A DNA stretch of 7,655 bases from Planococcaceae bacterium UBA3378 (GCA_002359075.1 DEQA01000105.1:1-7655), one strand, 5' to 3'. Shown: positions 1 to 5,982, counted from the stretch's first letter. Translations and numbers: made by a program. The notes: generated from the letters alone by a model not told the origin.

Positions 1-153
1 AAAAACGAATCGCTTGAAGATGCTCTTCGCCGCTTCAAACGTACTGTATCTAAAAGTGGTACAATTCAAGAAGTTAGAAAGCGCGAGTTCTACGAAAAAC
101 CTAGCGTTAAACGTAAAAAGAAATCAGAAGCTGCACGTAAACGTAAGTGGTAA
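1..153 (+). CDS. rpsU: 30S ribosomal protein S21, 3' part
   Basis: The frame is open from base 1 and encodes the last 50 residues of S21, ending in a very basic tail (KRKKKSEAARKRKW) before TAA. The start of the visible part, KNESLEDALRRFKR, matches the Bacillus S21 signature. By family length (about 57 residues) only some seven N-terminal residues lie outside the window. S21 is a small basic protein of the 30S subunit that helps initiation by contacting 16S rRNA near the anti-Shine-Dalgarno region. In B. subtilis rpsU is followed directly by yqeY; here it is followed by a terminator and a gene-free spacer. Confidence 0.96.
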   Translation, partial: KNESLEDALRRFKRTVSKSGTIQEVRKREFYEKPSVKRKKKSEAARKRKW

Positions 154-218
154 TTTTCCCTGTAAAATCCCTACGTTCATAACACGCAATTCGAGATTTA
201 ACTGAGCAGACAAATGAT

Positions 219-259
219 ATACCCTGAAGCCGGTAAGCGGCTTCGGGGTATTTGCGTTT
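219..259 (+). terminator. Rho-independent terminator of rpsU
   Basis: An inverted repeat pairs 219-231 with 239-251 (ATACCCTGAAGCC with GGCTTCGGGGTAT, one G-U pair). An inner G232-C238 pair extends it, leaving a 5-nt loop. A T-rich stretch follows (ATTTGCGTTTT), broken by GCG, so the U-tract is imperfect. It lies 66 bp after the rpsU stop and is the only strong hairpin before the next gene, so it most likely ends the rpsU transcript. Confidence 0.8.
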
Positions 260-560
260 TCAGCGGATCTTGCGCTCAAAAACACCCGATGTCTTCGGTC
301 TATGTTATGATAAGGAAAACTGGCTCATTGAGAAGCGGAGCGTTTGATCGACTAGGCGTTAAGTGTCTAGTGAAAAACAGTATATCCAAAAAAGCTATAC
401 TGCACTTATAGTAAAACGAATTCATCGCTATTTTTGGGGTAGTTTTTTATGGCGGCGATACTGATTGAGCAGCCGTTTATAAAATAAAGTAAGAAAGAAA
501 TTGGATGATTTAATAAAACATACAGTGAATACATAATAAAAATAAAAGAAAGGAAAATAA
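260..560. other. Gene-free spacer between rpsU terminator and nfeD promoter
   Basis: No convincing gene is present. The open frames here (for example 214-411) start without a ribosome binding site, overlap the terminator hairpin and give composition-poor proteins with no recognisable motif. A short hairpin pairs 351-358 with 364-371 (ACTAGGCG, two G-U pairs), but no T-tract follows it. From about 480 the sequence is strongly A-rich up to the -35 element of the nfeD promoter, which could act as an UP element for RNA polymerase alpha subunits; that is inference. B. subtilis has yqeY in this place; I see no remnant of it. Confidence 0.6.
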
Positions 561-562
561 AA

Positions 563-590
563 TGAAACAAAATGTGATCTCATTCGTATA
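563..590 (+). promoter_or_regulatory. Sigma-W promoter of the nfeD-floA operon
   Basis: TGAAAC at 563-568 is followed after exactly 16 bp by CGTA at 585-588 (CGTATA to 590). This is the textbook sigma-W (ECF) promoter, TGAAAC-N16-CGTA. The predicted start site is near 595-597, giving a leader of about 30 nt before the nfeD ATG. In B. subtilis the orthologous yqeZ-yqfA-yqfB operon is a known sigma-W target induced by cell-envelope stress, so position and sequence agree. The A-rich tract just upstream would suit an UP element. Confidence 0.88.
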
Positions 591-625
591 ACAGATAGGA
601 TCACTAAAAAGAAAGGAGGAATTGG

Positions 626-1957
626 ATGAAGCAAAGAAGAGTTTTCACTTGGCTATTATTGTTGACGCTTTCATTTTTACTCGTCATTCCGACTATTTAT
701 GCTGATTCAGTAAAGGTTTTTCATGTACCGGTAGAAAATAATGTAGAAAAGGGTCTGCTTTCATTTTTAGAGCGGGCGATCAATGAGGCAAAGGAGCAAG
801 AGGCGAAAGCCATCGTGCTGGATATACATACTCCGGGCGGATTTGTAGATGCAGCGGAAGAAATCGGTAAGCTGCTTGATAGTGTAGATGATGACATAAA
901 GATCATCGCGTATATTAATTCTAAAGCCCACTCGGCAGGTGCATTTATTGCACTGCATGCTGACGAGATCTACATGACAAAAAATGCAACAATCGGCGCT
1001 GCAGGAATTATTGACGGCGAAGGAAATACGGCCGACCAAAAAGCGGAGAGCGCCTGGTTAGCAGCAATGGAAGCGGCAGCTGTTTCTTCCGGCAGAGATC
1101 CGCAATATGCACGGGCAATGGCTGATAAATCGCTTGATTATTCAGACTACCGGGCCCCTGAAGGGAAATTTTTAACCCTCACGGCAGATGAAGCCCTTGA
1201 GGTCGACTATTCGGAAGGAACGGCTAATTCTCTGCAGGAAGTGTTAGAGCAGGCTGGATTAAAAGATGCAGAGATTGTAGATGTCGAACCGACGCTTGCT
1301 GAACATATTGCACGGATTGTAACAAATCCGATTGTTGTGCCTATTCTTTTATCCATTGCCAGTCTTGGATTAGTAGCAGAGCTGTATTCACCGGGATTTG
1401 GGGTGCCGGGAACAATGTCATTAGCCGCATTTGGCCTTTTCTTCTTTGGTCATACAATTGCTGGTTTTGCAGGATACGAGTCGATCTTACTGTTTGTAAT
1501 CGGCGTTATTTTTGTCATATTGGAATTCTTTGTCCCTGGAGGTATTGTCGGCATACTTGGAGGTGCGTTAATCATCCTTAGTCTGTTATTTGCGGGCGCA
1601 AGTGTAACACATATGGCATATTCAATCATTATTGCAATGTTTATTGCAGTGATAGGAATGGTGATTCTTATGAAGTTCTTTGGGAAGAAGATGCATATAT
1701 TCAATAAGCTTGTACTAAGGGATGCGACAACGACAGAGGAAGGGTATGTTTCCAATACGAACCGGATCGAATTGATAGGTCGTACTGGAGAAGCCATCAC
1801 ACCGTTTCGTCCGTCAGGAGTCGTCCTTATAGGGAATGAACGAATTGATGCGGTATCTGAAGGAAGCTTTATTAACAAAGGTAGTCAAGTAGAAGTAATA
1901 AAGGTAGAAGGTTCACGCATTGTCGTGAGAGAGATTTTTAAGAAAATGGAGGAATAA
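626..1957 (+). CDS. nfeD: NfeD-type membrane protein with ClpP-class serine protease domain (YqeZ-like)
   Basis: This is a 443-residue long-form NfeD protein. An N-terminal signal segment (about residues 6-26, hydrophobic, ending TIYADS) is followed by a ClpP/crotonase-fold serine protease domain (about 30-210). That domain has the oxyanion-type TPGG at 69-72 and the AHSAG motif at 101-105 with candidate nucleophile Ser103; K139 is a possible general-base lysine. Residues about 232-350 form four or five membrane helices, and about 365-440 make the NfeD OB-fold domain (GRTGEAITPFRPSG, then the GSFINKGSQVEV stretch). Known long NfeD proteins pair with flotillin/stomatin-type partners and may cleave or regulate them. 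Here the partner gene floA begins directly after the TAA stop. The start is set by AAGGAGG at 613-619, six bases before ATG. Expression is expected from the sigma-W promoter. Confidence 0.93.
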   Translation: MKQRRVFTWLLLLTLSFLLVIPTIYADSVKVFHVPVENNVEKGLLSFLERAINEAKEQEAKAIVLDIHTPGGFVDAAEEIGKLLDSVDDDIKIIAYINSKAHSAGAFIALHADEIYMTKNATIGAAGIIDGEGNTADQKAESAWLAAMEAAAVSSGRDPQYARAMADKSLDYSDYRAPEGKFLTLTADEALEVDYSEGTANSLQEVLEQAGLKDAEIVDVEPTLAEHIARIVTNPIVVPILLSIASLGLVAELYSPGFGVPGTMSLAAFGLFFFGHTIAGFAGYESILLFVIGVIFVILEFFVPGGIVGILGGALIILSLLFAGASVTHMAYSIIIAMFIAVIGMVILMKFFGKKMHIFNKLVLRDATTTEEGYVSNTNRIELIGRTGEAITPFRPSGVVLIGNERIDAVSEGSFINKGSQVEVIKVEGSRIVVREIFKKMEE

Positions 1958-2962
1958 ATGATGATTATTGATGGAGCAACAATCGGCTTAATTGCCATGA
2001 TCGTCGGTGCATTCATTGTCCTGGCGGTATTCTTTACGCTTGTTCCCGTTGCGCTATGGATTAGTGCCCTGGCAGCGGGCGTTCGTGTCAGCATCTTTAC
2101 TTTGATTGGGATGCGGCTGCGCCGGGTTATCCCGTCGCGTATCGTCAATCCGTTGATTAAGGCCCATAAGGCAGGTCTTGATGTGTCGATTAATCAATTG
2201 GAGTCCCACTATTTAGCTGGTGGTAATGTAGACCGGGTAGTAAATGCATTGATTGCTGCACACCGTGCGAATATTGAGCTGTCTTTTGAACGCGGGGCTG
2301 CGATCGATCTTGCAGGCCGCGATGTGCTGGAAGCGGTGCAAATGTCGGTTAACCCGAAAGTAATTGAGACACCGTTTATCGCAGGGGTGGCAATTAACGG
2401 GATTGAAGTAAAGGCAAAAGCCCGTATTACAGTGCGTGCAAACCTCGACCGCTTAGTAGGTGGTGCCGGTGAGGATACAATTATTGCACGTGTCGGTGAA
2501 GGGATTGTCTCAACGATCGGTTCATCTGTGTCCCATTCAAAAGTGTTGGAAAACCCGGATATGATTTCTCAAACGGTTCTTTCAAAAGGGTTGGATTCCG
2601 GGACAGCGTTTGAAATTCTATCGATTGATATAGCGGATGTGGATATCGGCAAAAACATCGGTGCAGAGCTGCAAATCGAGCAGGCTCAAGCGGATAAGAA
2701 TATCGCGCAGGCAAAAGCGGAAGAACGACGCGCCATGGCTGTAGCAAGTGAACAGGAAATGGTGGCGAAGGTGCAGGAAATGAAGGCGAAAGTAGTGGAA
2801 GCCGAAGCGGAAGTCCCGATGGCGATGGCAGAAGCATTACGCAGCGGAAACTTTGGCATTATGGATTATATGAACTACAAAAACATTCAGGCTGATACAT
2901 CAATGCGCGATTCCATTGCGAAAGTATCACAGGAAAATAAGCCTGAAAAAGGCGAAAAATAA
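1958..2962 (+). CDS. floA: Flotillin-like protein FloA (YqfA)
   Basis: The 334-residue product is close to the 331 residues of B. subtilis FloA. An N-terminal hydrophobic region (about 6-50) forms the membrane-inserted hairpin. An SPFH-like domain follows (about 60-230, including VNPKVIETPFIAGVAINGIEV and the LDRLVGGAGEDTIIARVGEG stretch). Residues about 236-295 form an EA-rich coiled coil of the flotillin type (EQAQADKNIAQAKAEERR). FloA forms oligomers that organise functional membrane microdomains and affects membrane fluidity, signalling and protease function. The gene follows nfeD with no spacing. TGGAGG at 1947-1952, inside the end of nfeD, serves as ribosome binding site. Two adjacent ATG codons (1958 and 1961) are possible starts; the second has the more usual spacing of 8 bases. 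Co-transcription with nfeD is expected. Confidence 0.96.
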   Translation: MMIIDGATIGLIAMIVGAFIVLAVFFTLVPVALWISALAAGVRVSIFTLIGMRLRRVIPSRIVNPLIKAHKAGLDVSINQLESHYLAGGNVDRVVNALIAAHRANIELSFERGAAIDLAGRDVLEAVQMSVNPKVIETPFIAGVAINGIEVKAKARITVRANLDRLVGGAGEDTIIARVGEGIVSTIGSSVSHSKVLENPDMISQTVLSKGLDSGTAFEILSIDIADVDIGKNIGAELQIEQAQADKNIAQAKAEERRAMAVASEQEMVAKVQEMKAKVVEAEAEVPMAMAEALRSGNFGIMDYMNYKNIQADTSMRDSIAKVSQENKPEKGEK

Positions 2963-2984
2963 TCGGGGAAGGGGGGAGCGCTAA

Positions 2985-3437
2985 ATGGAAGGAATCATTA
3001 TGATGGTCGTCCTGTTTGTTATCAGTACACTATTTACAAAAGATAAGACAAAAGAAAAAAAGACGAAACAAATGCCGCCATTTAGCAACCAGCGTGTCCC
3101 TCGAGAAAGTACAAGGGATGAACCGGAAAGACCGAAAGTACGTTCACTCGATGATTTTGCACAAGAAATTTTCGGGCAATTAAATGAAAGGGCGGAGACG
3201 GTTCGGGATGTCCGTCCAACAATCGAAGAGCCGGTAAAGGAACTCGTAAAAGAAGCGGCCGAGGAACTCCGTGGAAATCGGACATCCTCGCGTCCTGAAC
3301 TGGGTGCTTCCCGACCGATTGTACAGCGTGAAAAGACGAAGTCCCCTGTCGTTGTGCCAAGTACGAGAGAGCAGCTGATACATGCAGTCATTACCTCGGA
3401 AATTTTAGGTCCGCCAAAAGCGAAGCAACGTAAATAA
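2985..3437 (+). CDS. Small membrane-anchored protein of unknown function, third gene of the nfeD operon
   Basis: The 150-residue product has one N-terminal membrane helix (about residues 3-17) and a short basic stop-transfer stretch (KDKTKEKKTK). A long, charged, low-complexity region with predicted amphipathic helices follows (about 50-72 and 80-97). The C-terminus is a compact hydrophobic motif, REQLIHAVITSEILGPPKAK (128-147), of a kind I recall ending small uncharacterised Bacillota membrane proteins. Topology is probably a short anchor with a cytoplasmic tail. AAGGGGGGAG at 2969-2978 is a strong ribosome binding site. It occupies the position of B. subtilis yqfB, which is only about 74 residues, and I cannot claim homology. 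The gene ends six bases before a strong terminator, so it closes the sigma-W operon. A role with FloA/NfeD is inferred from position only. Confidence 0.85.
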   Translation: MEGIIMMVVLFVISTLFTKDKTKEKKTKQMPPFSNQRVPRESTRDEPERPKVRSLDDFAQEIFGQLNERAETVRDVRPTIEEPVKELVKEAAEELRGNRTSSRPELGASRPIVQREKTKSPVVVPSTREQLIHAVITSEILGPPKAKQRK

Positions 3438-3463
3438 TACATGCCCCCTTTTTTGCATACACT
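3435..3463 (+). promoter_or_regulatory. Probable sigma-E (mother-cell) promoter of yqfC-yqfD
   Basis: CATACACT at 3456-3463 matches the sigma-E -10 consensus (CATACA-A/C-T). Exactly 14 bp upstream lies TAATACA (3435-3441), which keeps the ATA core of the sigma-E -35 element but departs at its last two positions. The predicted start is about 3470. In B. subtilis yqfC and yqfD belong to the sigma-E regulon, which supports the call. The -35 overlaps the stop codon of the preceding gene, and the -10 lies in the inner stem and loop of the terminator. Confidence 0.72.
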
Positions 3464-3484
3464 GTAAGAAAGGGGGCTTTTTTT
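3443..3484 (+). terminator. Rho-independent terminator of the nfeD-floA operon
   Basis: GCCCCCTTT at 3443-3451 pairs perfectly with AAAGGGGGC at 3469-3477. The stem continues inward through 3452-3457 with 3463-3468 (two G-U pairs), leaving a 5-nt loop. Seven T residues follow (3478-3484). This is a classic strong terminator just after the third operon gene. Its loop and right arm also carry a sigma-E-like -10 element and the yqfC ribosome binding site. Confidence 0.9.
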
Positions 3485-3719
3485 GAAATCATTTATGCAA
3501 TTGGATGACGTCCTGGAATGGATTCAATTCCGCCAGATTCGATGGAACGGTCTATATGATGTTCGGCAGGTCGCTTCTAATCTATTTAGCTGCTCTTTAG
3601 GGAAGTTTCAGCTGACAATTGAAGGGGAAGGGATAGTCGTTCAGTATTTGACCGAGGGTGGCTTTTTATTGAGTGCTGAAGTGATCAACAAAATCAAGAT
3701 AGAAGAGCATGTGATATAA
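3483..3719 (+). CDS. yqfC: YqfC-like sporulation protein (YabP/YqfC family)
   Basis: The 78-residue product is a little shorter than B. subtilis YqfC (about 93). After a variable N-terminus the core (about 22-74) shows the small all-beta pattern of the YabP/YqfC family: NGLYDVRQV, then GKFQLTIEGEGIVVQYLTEG, then AEVINKIKIEE. The family acts in the mother cell during endospore formation, with no known biochemical role. I favour the TTG start at 3483 because AAGGGGG (3470-3476) lies six bases upstream. The in-frame ATG at 3495 has no ribosome binding site at proper distance, though it remains possible. The stop overlaps the yqfD start (TAATG), indicating translational coupling. The assignment rests on the weak family pattern plus firm gene context. 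Confidence 0.82.
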   Translation: MKSFMQLDDVLEWIQFRQIRWNGLYDVRQVASNLFSCSLGKFQLTIEGEGIVVQYLTEGGFLLSAEVINKIKIEEHVI

Positions 3720-4816
3720 TGGACCGCCGAAAAGTGATTGTGTCGCTTAAGCAAGGGCCACGTGCAGATCGATTATTTCACCATTTACATAAAGAGCGTA
3801 TTGCCGTAAGACAAGTCCGTTTTTCCAATAATGAAGTTTCTTTTGAAGTAATGAGAGAGAATCTGCCGGCGTTGCGCCGTGCCCGACGCTTTGCTGGTGT
3901 AAACTTGAAACTGCGTTATGATGATCTGGATTCCGTCCTACAAATTACATGGAAAACAATTATGGGTATACTGTTATTAATTGCGATACCGATTATCTGT
4001 ACTCAATTTATTTGGCGGATCCATGTTACAGGTGCCACCCCTGAGCTGGCATTAAAGGCAGAGCAGTTTATTGACAAGGAAATCGGTGTTACGATTCCGT
4101 TAATAAAACAATCCTTACCGACTGATTATGAAATCCGTCAGCAGCTCATGGCGAAATTCCCGGAGCTGTCTTGGGTTCATTTTATGAAAAGCGGCGGAAA
4201 TATTACGATCTCCCTGCAGCTGGCGCCTAAAACGGAAATAAAAAAGAAATCAGATGAACCGATGCACCTTATTGCCCGTAATAGCGGAGTCATTACCCAT
4301 TACTTCCTAACGAGCGGTGTCAGGCTTGTAGATGCCAACACAACGGTCTATAAAGGAGACGCCCTTGTATCAGGGCTTTTAGAGGCGGGAGACGAGCAGC
4401 TTGTCGTTGGTGCGGAAGGAGAGGTGTATGCGGATTATTGGCTTGAGACAGCCTTTACGCTGAATCGAAAGACGACTTATTATACGCCGACCGAATCTGC
4501 CTGGAAACTAACAAGTAACCAGGAGGAAATGTATATGGATGAAATTCATCTTCCTACATGGATAAAAAGCCATGTCCGCATCGTAAAAGACCAAGGCTTT
4601 AAAAAGGCGGAGCATGTATTGGACGAAGAGGATCTGGATACGATTATCCGGCCGCTTCTTCATAAGAAAATATTGCAGGGTCTTCCTCCGAAGACAACGA
4701 TTAAATCGGAAAAGATTTTACAGGTTACATTTGATGATGATACAGTAAGAGGGCAGGTCCTATTTTTGGTAAATGAAAACATCGCAACACCATACCCTAT
4801 TTATCAAGGAGAATGA
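3719..4816 (+). CDS. yqfD: Sporulation protein YqfD
   Basis: The 365-residue protein belongs to the YqfD family (B. subtilis protein about 398 residues). A cytoplasmic N-terminal part of about 75 residues precedes a membrane helix (about 80-98, IMGILLLIAIPIICTQFIW). A large domain follows, expected outside the membrane, with the family pattern of LSWVHFMKSGGNITISLQLAP, then LIARNSGVITHYFLTSGVRLVDANTTVYKGDALVSG, then a GAEGEVYADYW turn. The middle part resembles the biotinyl/lipoyl-like beta-hairpin fold (KGDALVSG) seen in sporulation membrane proteins. It works in the mother cell at the forespore membrane; the precise function is unknown. No strong ribosome binding site precedes the ATG, which shares one base with the yqfC stop, so translation is probably coupled. 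It is expected to be transcribed from the sigma-E promoter. Confidence 0.92.
   Translation: MDRRKVIVSLKQGPRADRLFHHLHKERIAVRQVRFSNNEVSFEVMRENLPALRRARRFAGVNLKLRYDDLDSVLQITWKTIMGILLLIAIPIICTQFIWRIHVTGATPELALKAEQFIDKEIGVTIPLIKQSLPTDYEIRQQLMAKFPELSWVHFMKSGGNITISLQLAPKTEIKKKSDEPMHLIARNSGVITHYFLTSGVRLVDANTTVYKGDALVSGLLEAGDEQLVVGAEGEVYADYWLETAFTLNRKTTYYTPTESAWKLTSNQEEMYMDEIHLPTWIKSHVRIVKDQGFKKAEHVLDEEDLDTIIRPLLHKKILQGLPPKTTIKSEKILQVTFDDDTVRGQVLFLVNENIATPYPIYQGE
4717..4746 (+). promoter_or_regulatory. Candidate sigma-A promoter for phoH inside yqfD
   Basis: TTTACA (4717-4722; 5 of 6 to TTGACA) is followed after 18 bp by TACAGT (4741-4746; 4 of 6 to TATAAT). A TGn extended -10 precedes it at 4738-4740. 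The predicted start is near 4753, about 65 nt before the phoH ATG. Such a promoter would let phoH be made in growing cells, independent of sporulation. The match is only fair and such patterns occur by chance. Confidence 0.3.
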
Positions 4817-4819
4817 TTT

Positions 4820-5779
4820 ATGACTGAGAAAATGTCGGAACTTTTAGTCGATAATCCTAATGAAGCAGTTATGCTGCTGGGGATGTCGGATGCAAATGTA
4901 AAATTAATCGAAGAAACTTTTAGCGTACAAATCATCACCCGCGGCGGGCTTATCCAAATTGCCGGTGAAGATCATGATAAAAAAGAGTGTGCAACAGCTG
5001 TGCTGCGCGGCTTACTTGAAGTCATTCGCAAAGGGATCAATATCGATCAAAGAGATGTAGCGACGGCGATCGAAATGGCCGGAAAAGGGACAATAGAGTA
5101 TTTCCCCGAGCTGTATGATGAGGAAGTAGCCCGTAATGCAAAAGGAAAGGCGATTCGTGCCAAAACAATCGGCCAGCGGGAGTATATTAAAGCAATCCGC
5201 CATAAGGACCTTGTATTCGGTATAGGACCTGCGGGAACAGGGAAAACATACCTGGCTGTTGTCATGGCGACACAGGCATTAAAAAATGGCCATGTAAAGC
5301 GGATTATTCTGACACGCCCTGCTGTAGAGGCAGGAGAATCACTAGGCTTTCTACCCGGGGACCTAAAAGAAAAGGTAGACCCGTATTTACGTCCGCTGTA
5401 TGATGCCTTACATGATATTTACGGCATGGAGCAGACACAGCGCCTGATTGAACGTGGAACTATTGAGATTGCCCCGCTTGCCTATATGCGCGGCCGTACA
5501 TTGGATGATGCGTTTGTTATTTTGGATGAAGCGCAAAATACAACACACCAGCAAATGAAAATGTTCCTGACTCGTTTAGGTTTCGGCTCGAAAATGGTCA
5601 TTACCGGAGACAAAACCCAAATTGATTTACCGAAAAACCAGGAATCCGGTCTTATTATTGCAGAGCGTACATTAAAGTATGTAAAGGATATCCACTTCCA
5701 AATACTTGAGCAGGGCGACGTAGTAAGACATCCATTAGTAGCAAAAGTGATCCAGGCATATGCCGACCAGGAGCTGTAA
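4820..5779 (+). CDS. phoH: PhoH-like ATPase
   Basis: The 319-residue product has the same length as B. subtilis PhoH. An N-terminal KH-like segment (about 15-95, LLGMSDANVKLIEETF) precedes the P-loop domain. Walker A is GPAGTGKT at 136-143, and the family signature RPAVEAGESLGFLPGDLKEK runs at 166-185. Walker B is FVILDEAQN at 232-240, and the sensor-like VITGDKTQIDLP lies at 260-271. The C-terminus carries the conserved GDVVRHPLVAKVIQAY (299-314). PhoH proteins are cytoplasmic ATPases related to superfamily 1 helicases and are linked to RNA metabolism. In many bacteria phoH lies near ybeY and pgpH, as here. AAGGAG at 4806-4811, within the end of yqfD, gives a good ribosome binding site. Only three bases separate the genes, so co-transcription with yqfCD is likely, possibly with an extra internal promoter. 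Confidence 0.96.
   Translation: MTEKMSELLVDNPNEAVMLLGMSDANVKLIEETFSVQIITRGGLIQIAGEDHDKKECATAVLRGLLEVIRKGINIDQRDVATAIEMAGKGTIEYFPELYDEEVARNAKGKAIRAKTIGQREYIKAIRHKDLVFGIGPAGTGKTYLAVVMATQALKNGHVKRIILTRPAVEAGESLGFLPGDLKEKVDPYLRPLYDALHDIYGMEQTQRLIERGTIEIAPLAYMRGRTLDDAFVILDEAQNTTHQQMKMFLTRLGFGSKMVITGDKTQIDLPKNQESGLIIAERTLKYVKDIHFQILEQGDVVRHPLVAKVIQAYADQEL
5708..5768 (+). repeat. phoH 3'-end repeat, intact copy
   Basis: This stretch covers the phoH codons for EQGDVVRHPLVAKVIQAYAD. It recurs imperfectly about 105 bp downstream at 5813-5872. The alignment has ten substitutions and one deleted base over 61 positions, with 16 identical bases at the centre (5720-5735 against 5825-5840). Confidence 0.85.
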
Positions 5780-5812
5780 TACTTTCCTCCGTGCCATAAA
5801 GCGAAACGCCAG

Positions 5813-5872
5813 GCGCAAGGCGATGTAGTAAGACATCCATAGCAGCAAAAGCGATCCAGATATATGCTGATT
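5813..5872 (+). repeat. Decayed second copy of the phoH 3' end
   Basis: The copy reads QGDVVRHP and then hits TAG, because one T of the leucine codon after 5840 is missing. Restoring that base gives QGDVVRHPLAAKAIQIYADS, clearly the PhoH C-terminal motif. Nine of the ten substitutions against the intact copy are transitions, and three of those inside the matching codons are silent (Gln, Ala and Asp third positions). This suggests the copy came from a once-functional, diverged phoH tail rather than a fresh duplication. It has no start codon or ribosome binding site and is not a gene. Confidence 0.82.
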
Positions 5873-5886
5873 CGGTACATTATATA

Positions 5887-5926
5887 AAAGAAAAAGCAAA
5901 ATCCTTTGCGGATTTTGCTTTTTTTT
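5887..5926 (+). terminator. Rho-independent terminator after phoH
   Basis: GCAAAATCC (5896-5904) pairs perfectly with GGATTTTGC (5910-5918) around a 5-nt loop. The stem is extended by A-run to T-run pairing and is followed by eight T residues (5919-5926). Flanking A and T runs make it potentially bidirectional. It ends the yqfC-yqfD-phoH transcript and separates it from pgpH. Confidence 0.92.
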
Positions 5927-5955
5927 GTGAAAACGCCTGTAGAAATTGGTAGAAT
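5925..5955 (+). promoter_or_regulatory. Candidate sigma-A promoter for pgpH
   Basis: TAGAAT (5950-5955; 5 of 6) is preceded by TGG at 5947-5949, an extended -10 TGn motif. A partial -35, TTGTGA (5925-5930), lies 19 bp upstream and overlaps the end of the preceding T-tract. The spacer is longer than ideal, but the extended -10 can compensate. The predicted start near 5962 leaves a leader of about 20 nt. It is the best promoter candidate between the terminator and pgpH. Confidence 0.5.
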
Positions 5956-5982
5956 AGAGGAAGGTGTAATAGGAGGTGCTGA

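Larger units (their letters stand above)
5780..5982. other. phoH-pgpH spacer
   Basis: This 203-bp spacer holds the decayed phoH-tail copy, the terminator and the candidate pgpH promoter. The part between the phoH stop and the copy (5780-5812) contains a GC-richer run with AGCGAAACGCCAGGCGCAAG around 5800-5819 that resembles neither phoH nor pgpH. No open frame with a ribosome binding site is present. Confidence 0.6.

Noticed and set aside
351..371. Short hairpin ACTAGGCG...TGTCTAGT as a second terminator or small RNA
   Set aside because: It has only 8 bp with two G-U pairs, no T-tract follows and no promoter can be assigned.
214..411. A 65-codon open frame after rpsU
   Set aside because: Its start is just before the terminator hairpin, it has no ribosome binding site, and the protein has no recognisable pattern.
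509..537. TTTAAT-N17-CATAAT as a sigma-A promoter for nfeD
   Set aside because: The -35 matches only 3 of 6 positions and the region is so A/T-rich that such patterns are expected by chance. The sigma-W site explains the operon better.
562..591. A 9-codon upstream ORF (MKQNVISFV) with an AAAGGA-like site before it, as a leader peptide of nfeD
   Set aside because: Its start codon and codons coincide with the sigma-W -35 and -10 elements. The expected start site is downstream of the stop, so the sigma-W transcript would not contain it.
574..604. Inverted repeat GTGATC/GATCAC around the nfeD start region
   Set aside because: The left arm lies upstream of the predicted transcript start, so it cannot fold in the sigma-W mRNA. 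Six or seven bp with a 19-nt gap is also too weak to claim an operator.
1450..1878. A 142-codon reverse-strand frame under nfeD
   Set aside because: It is antisense to the membrane and OB-fold parts of nfeD, has no ribosome binding site and is biased in composition.
2481..2837. A Pro/Leu-rich 118-codon reverse frame under floA
   Set aside because: It mirrors the EA-rich coiled-coil codons of FloA and is a composition artefact.
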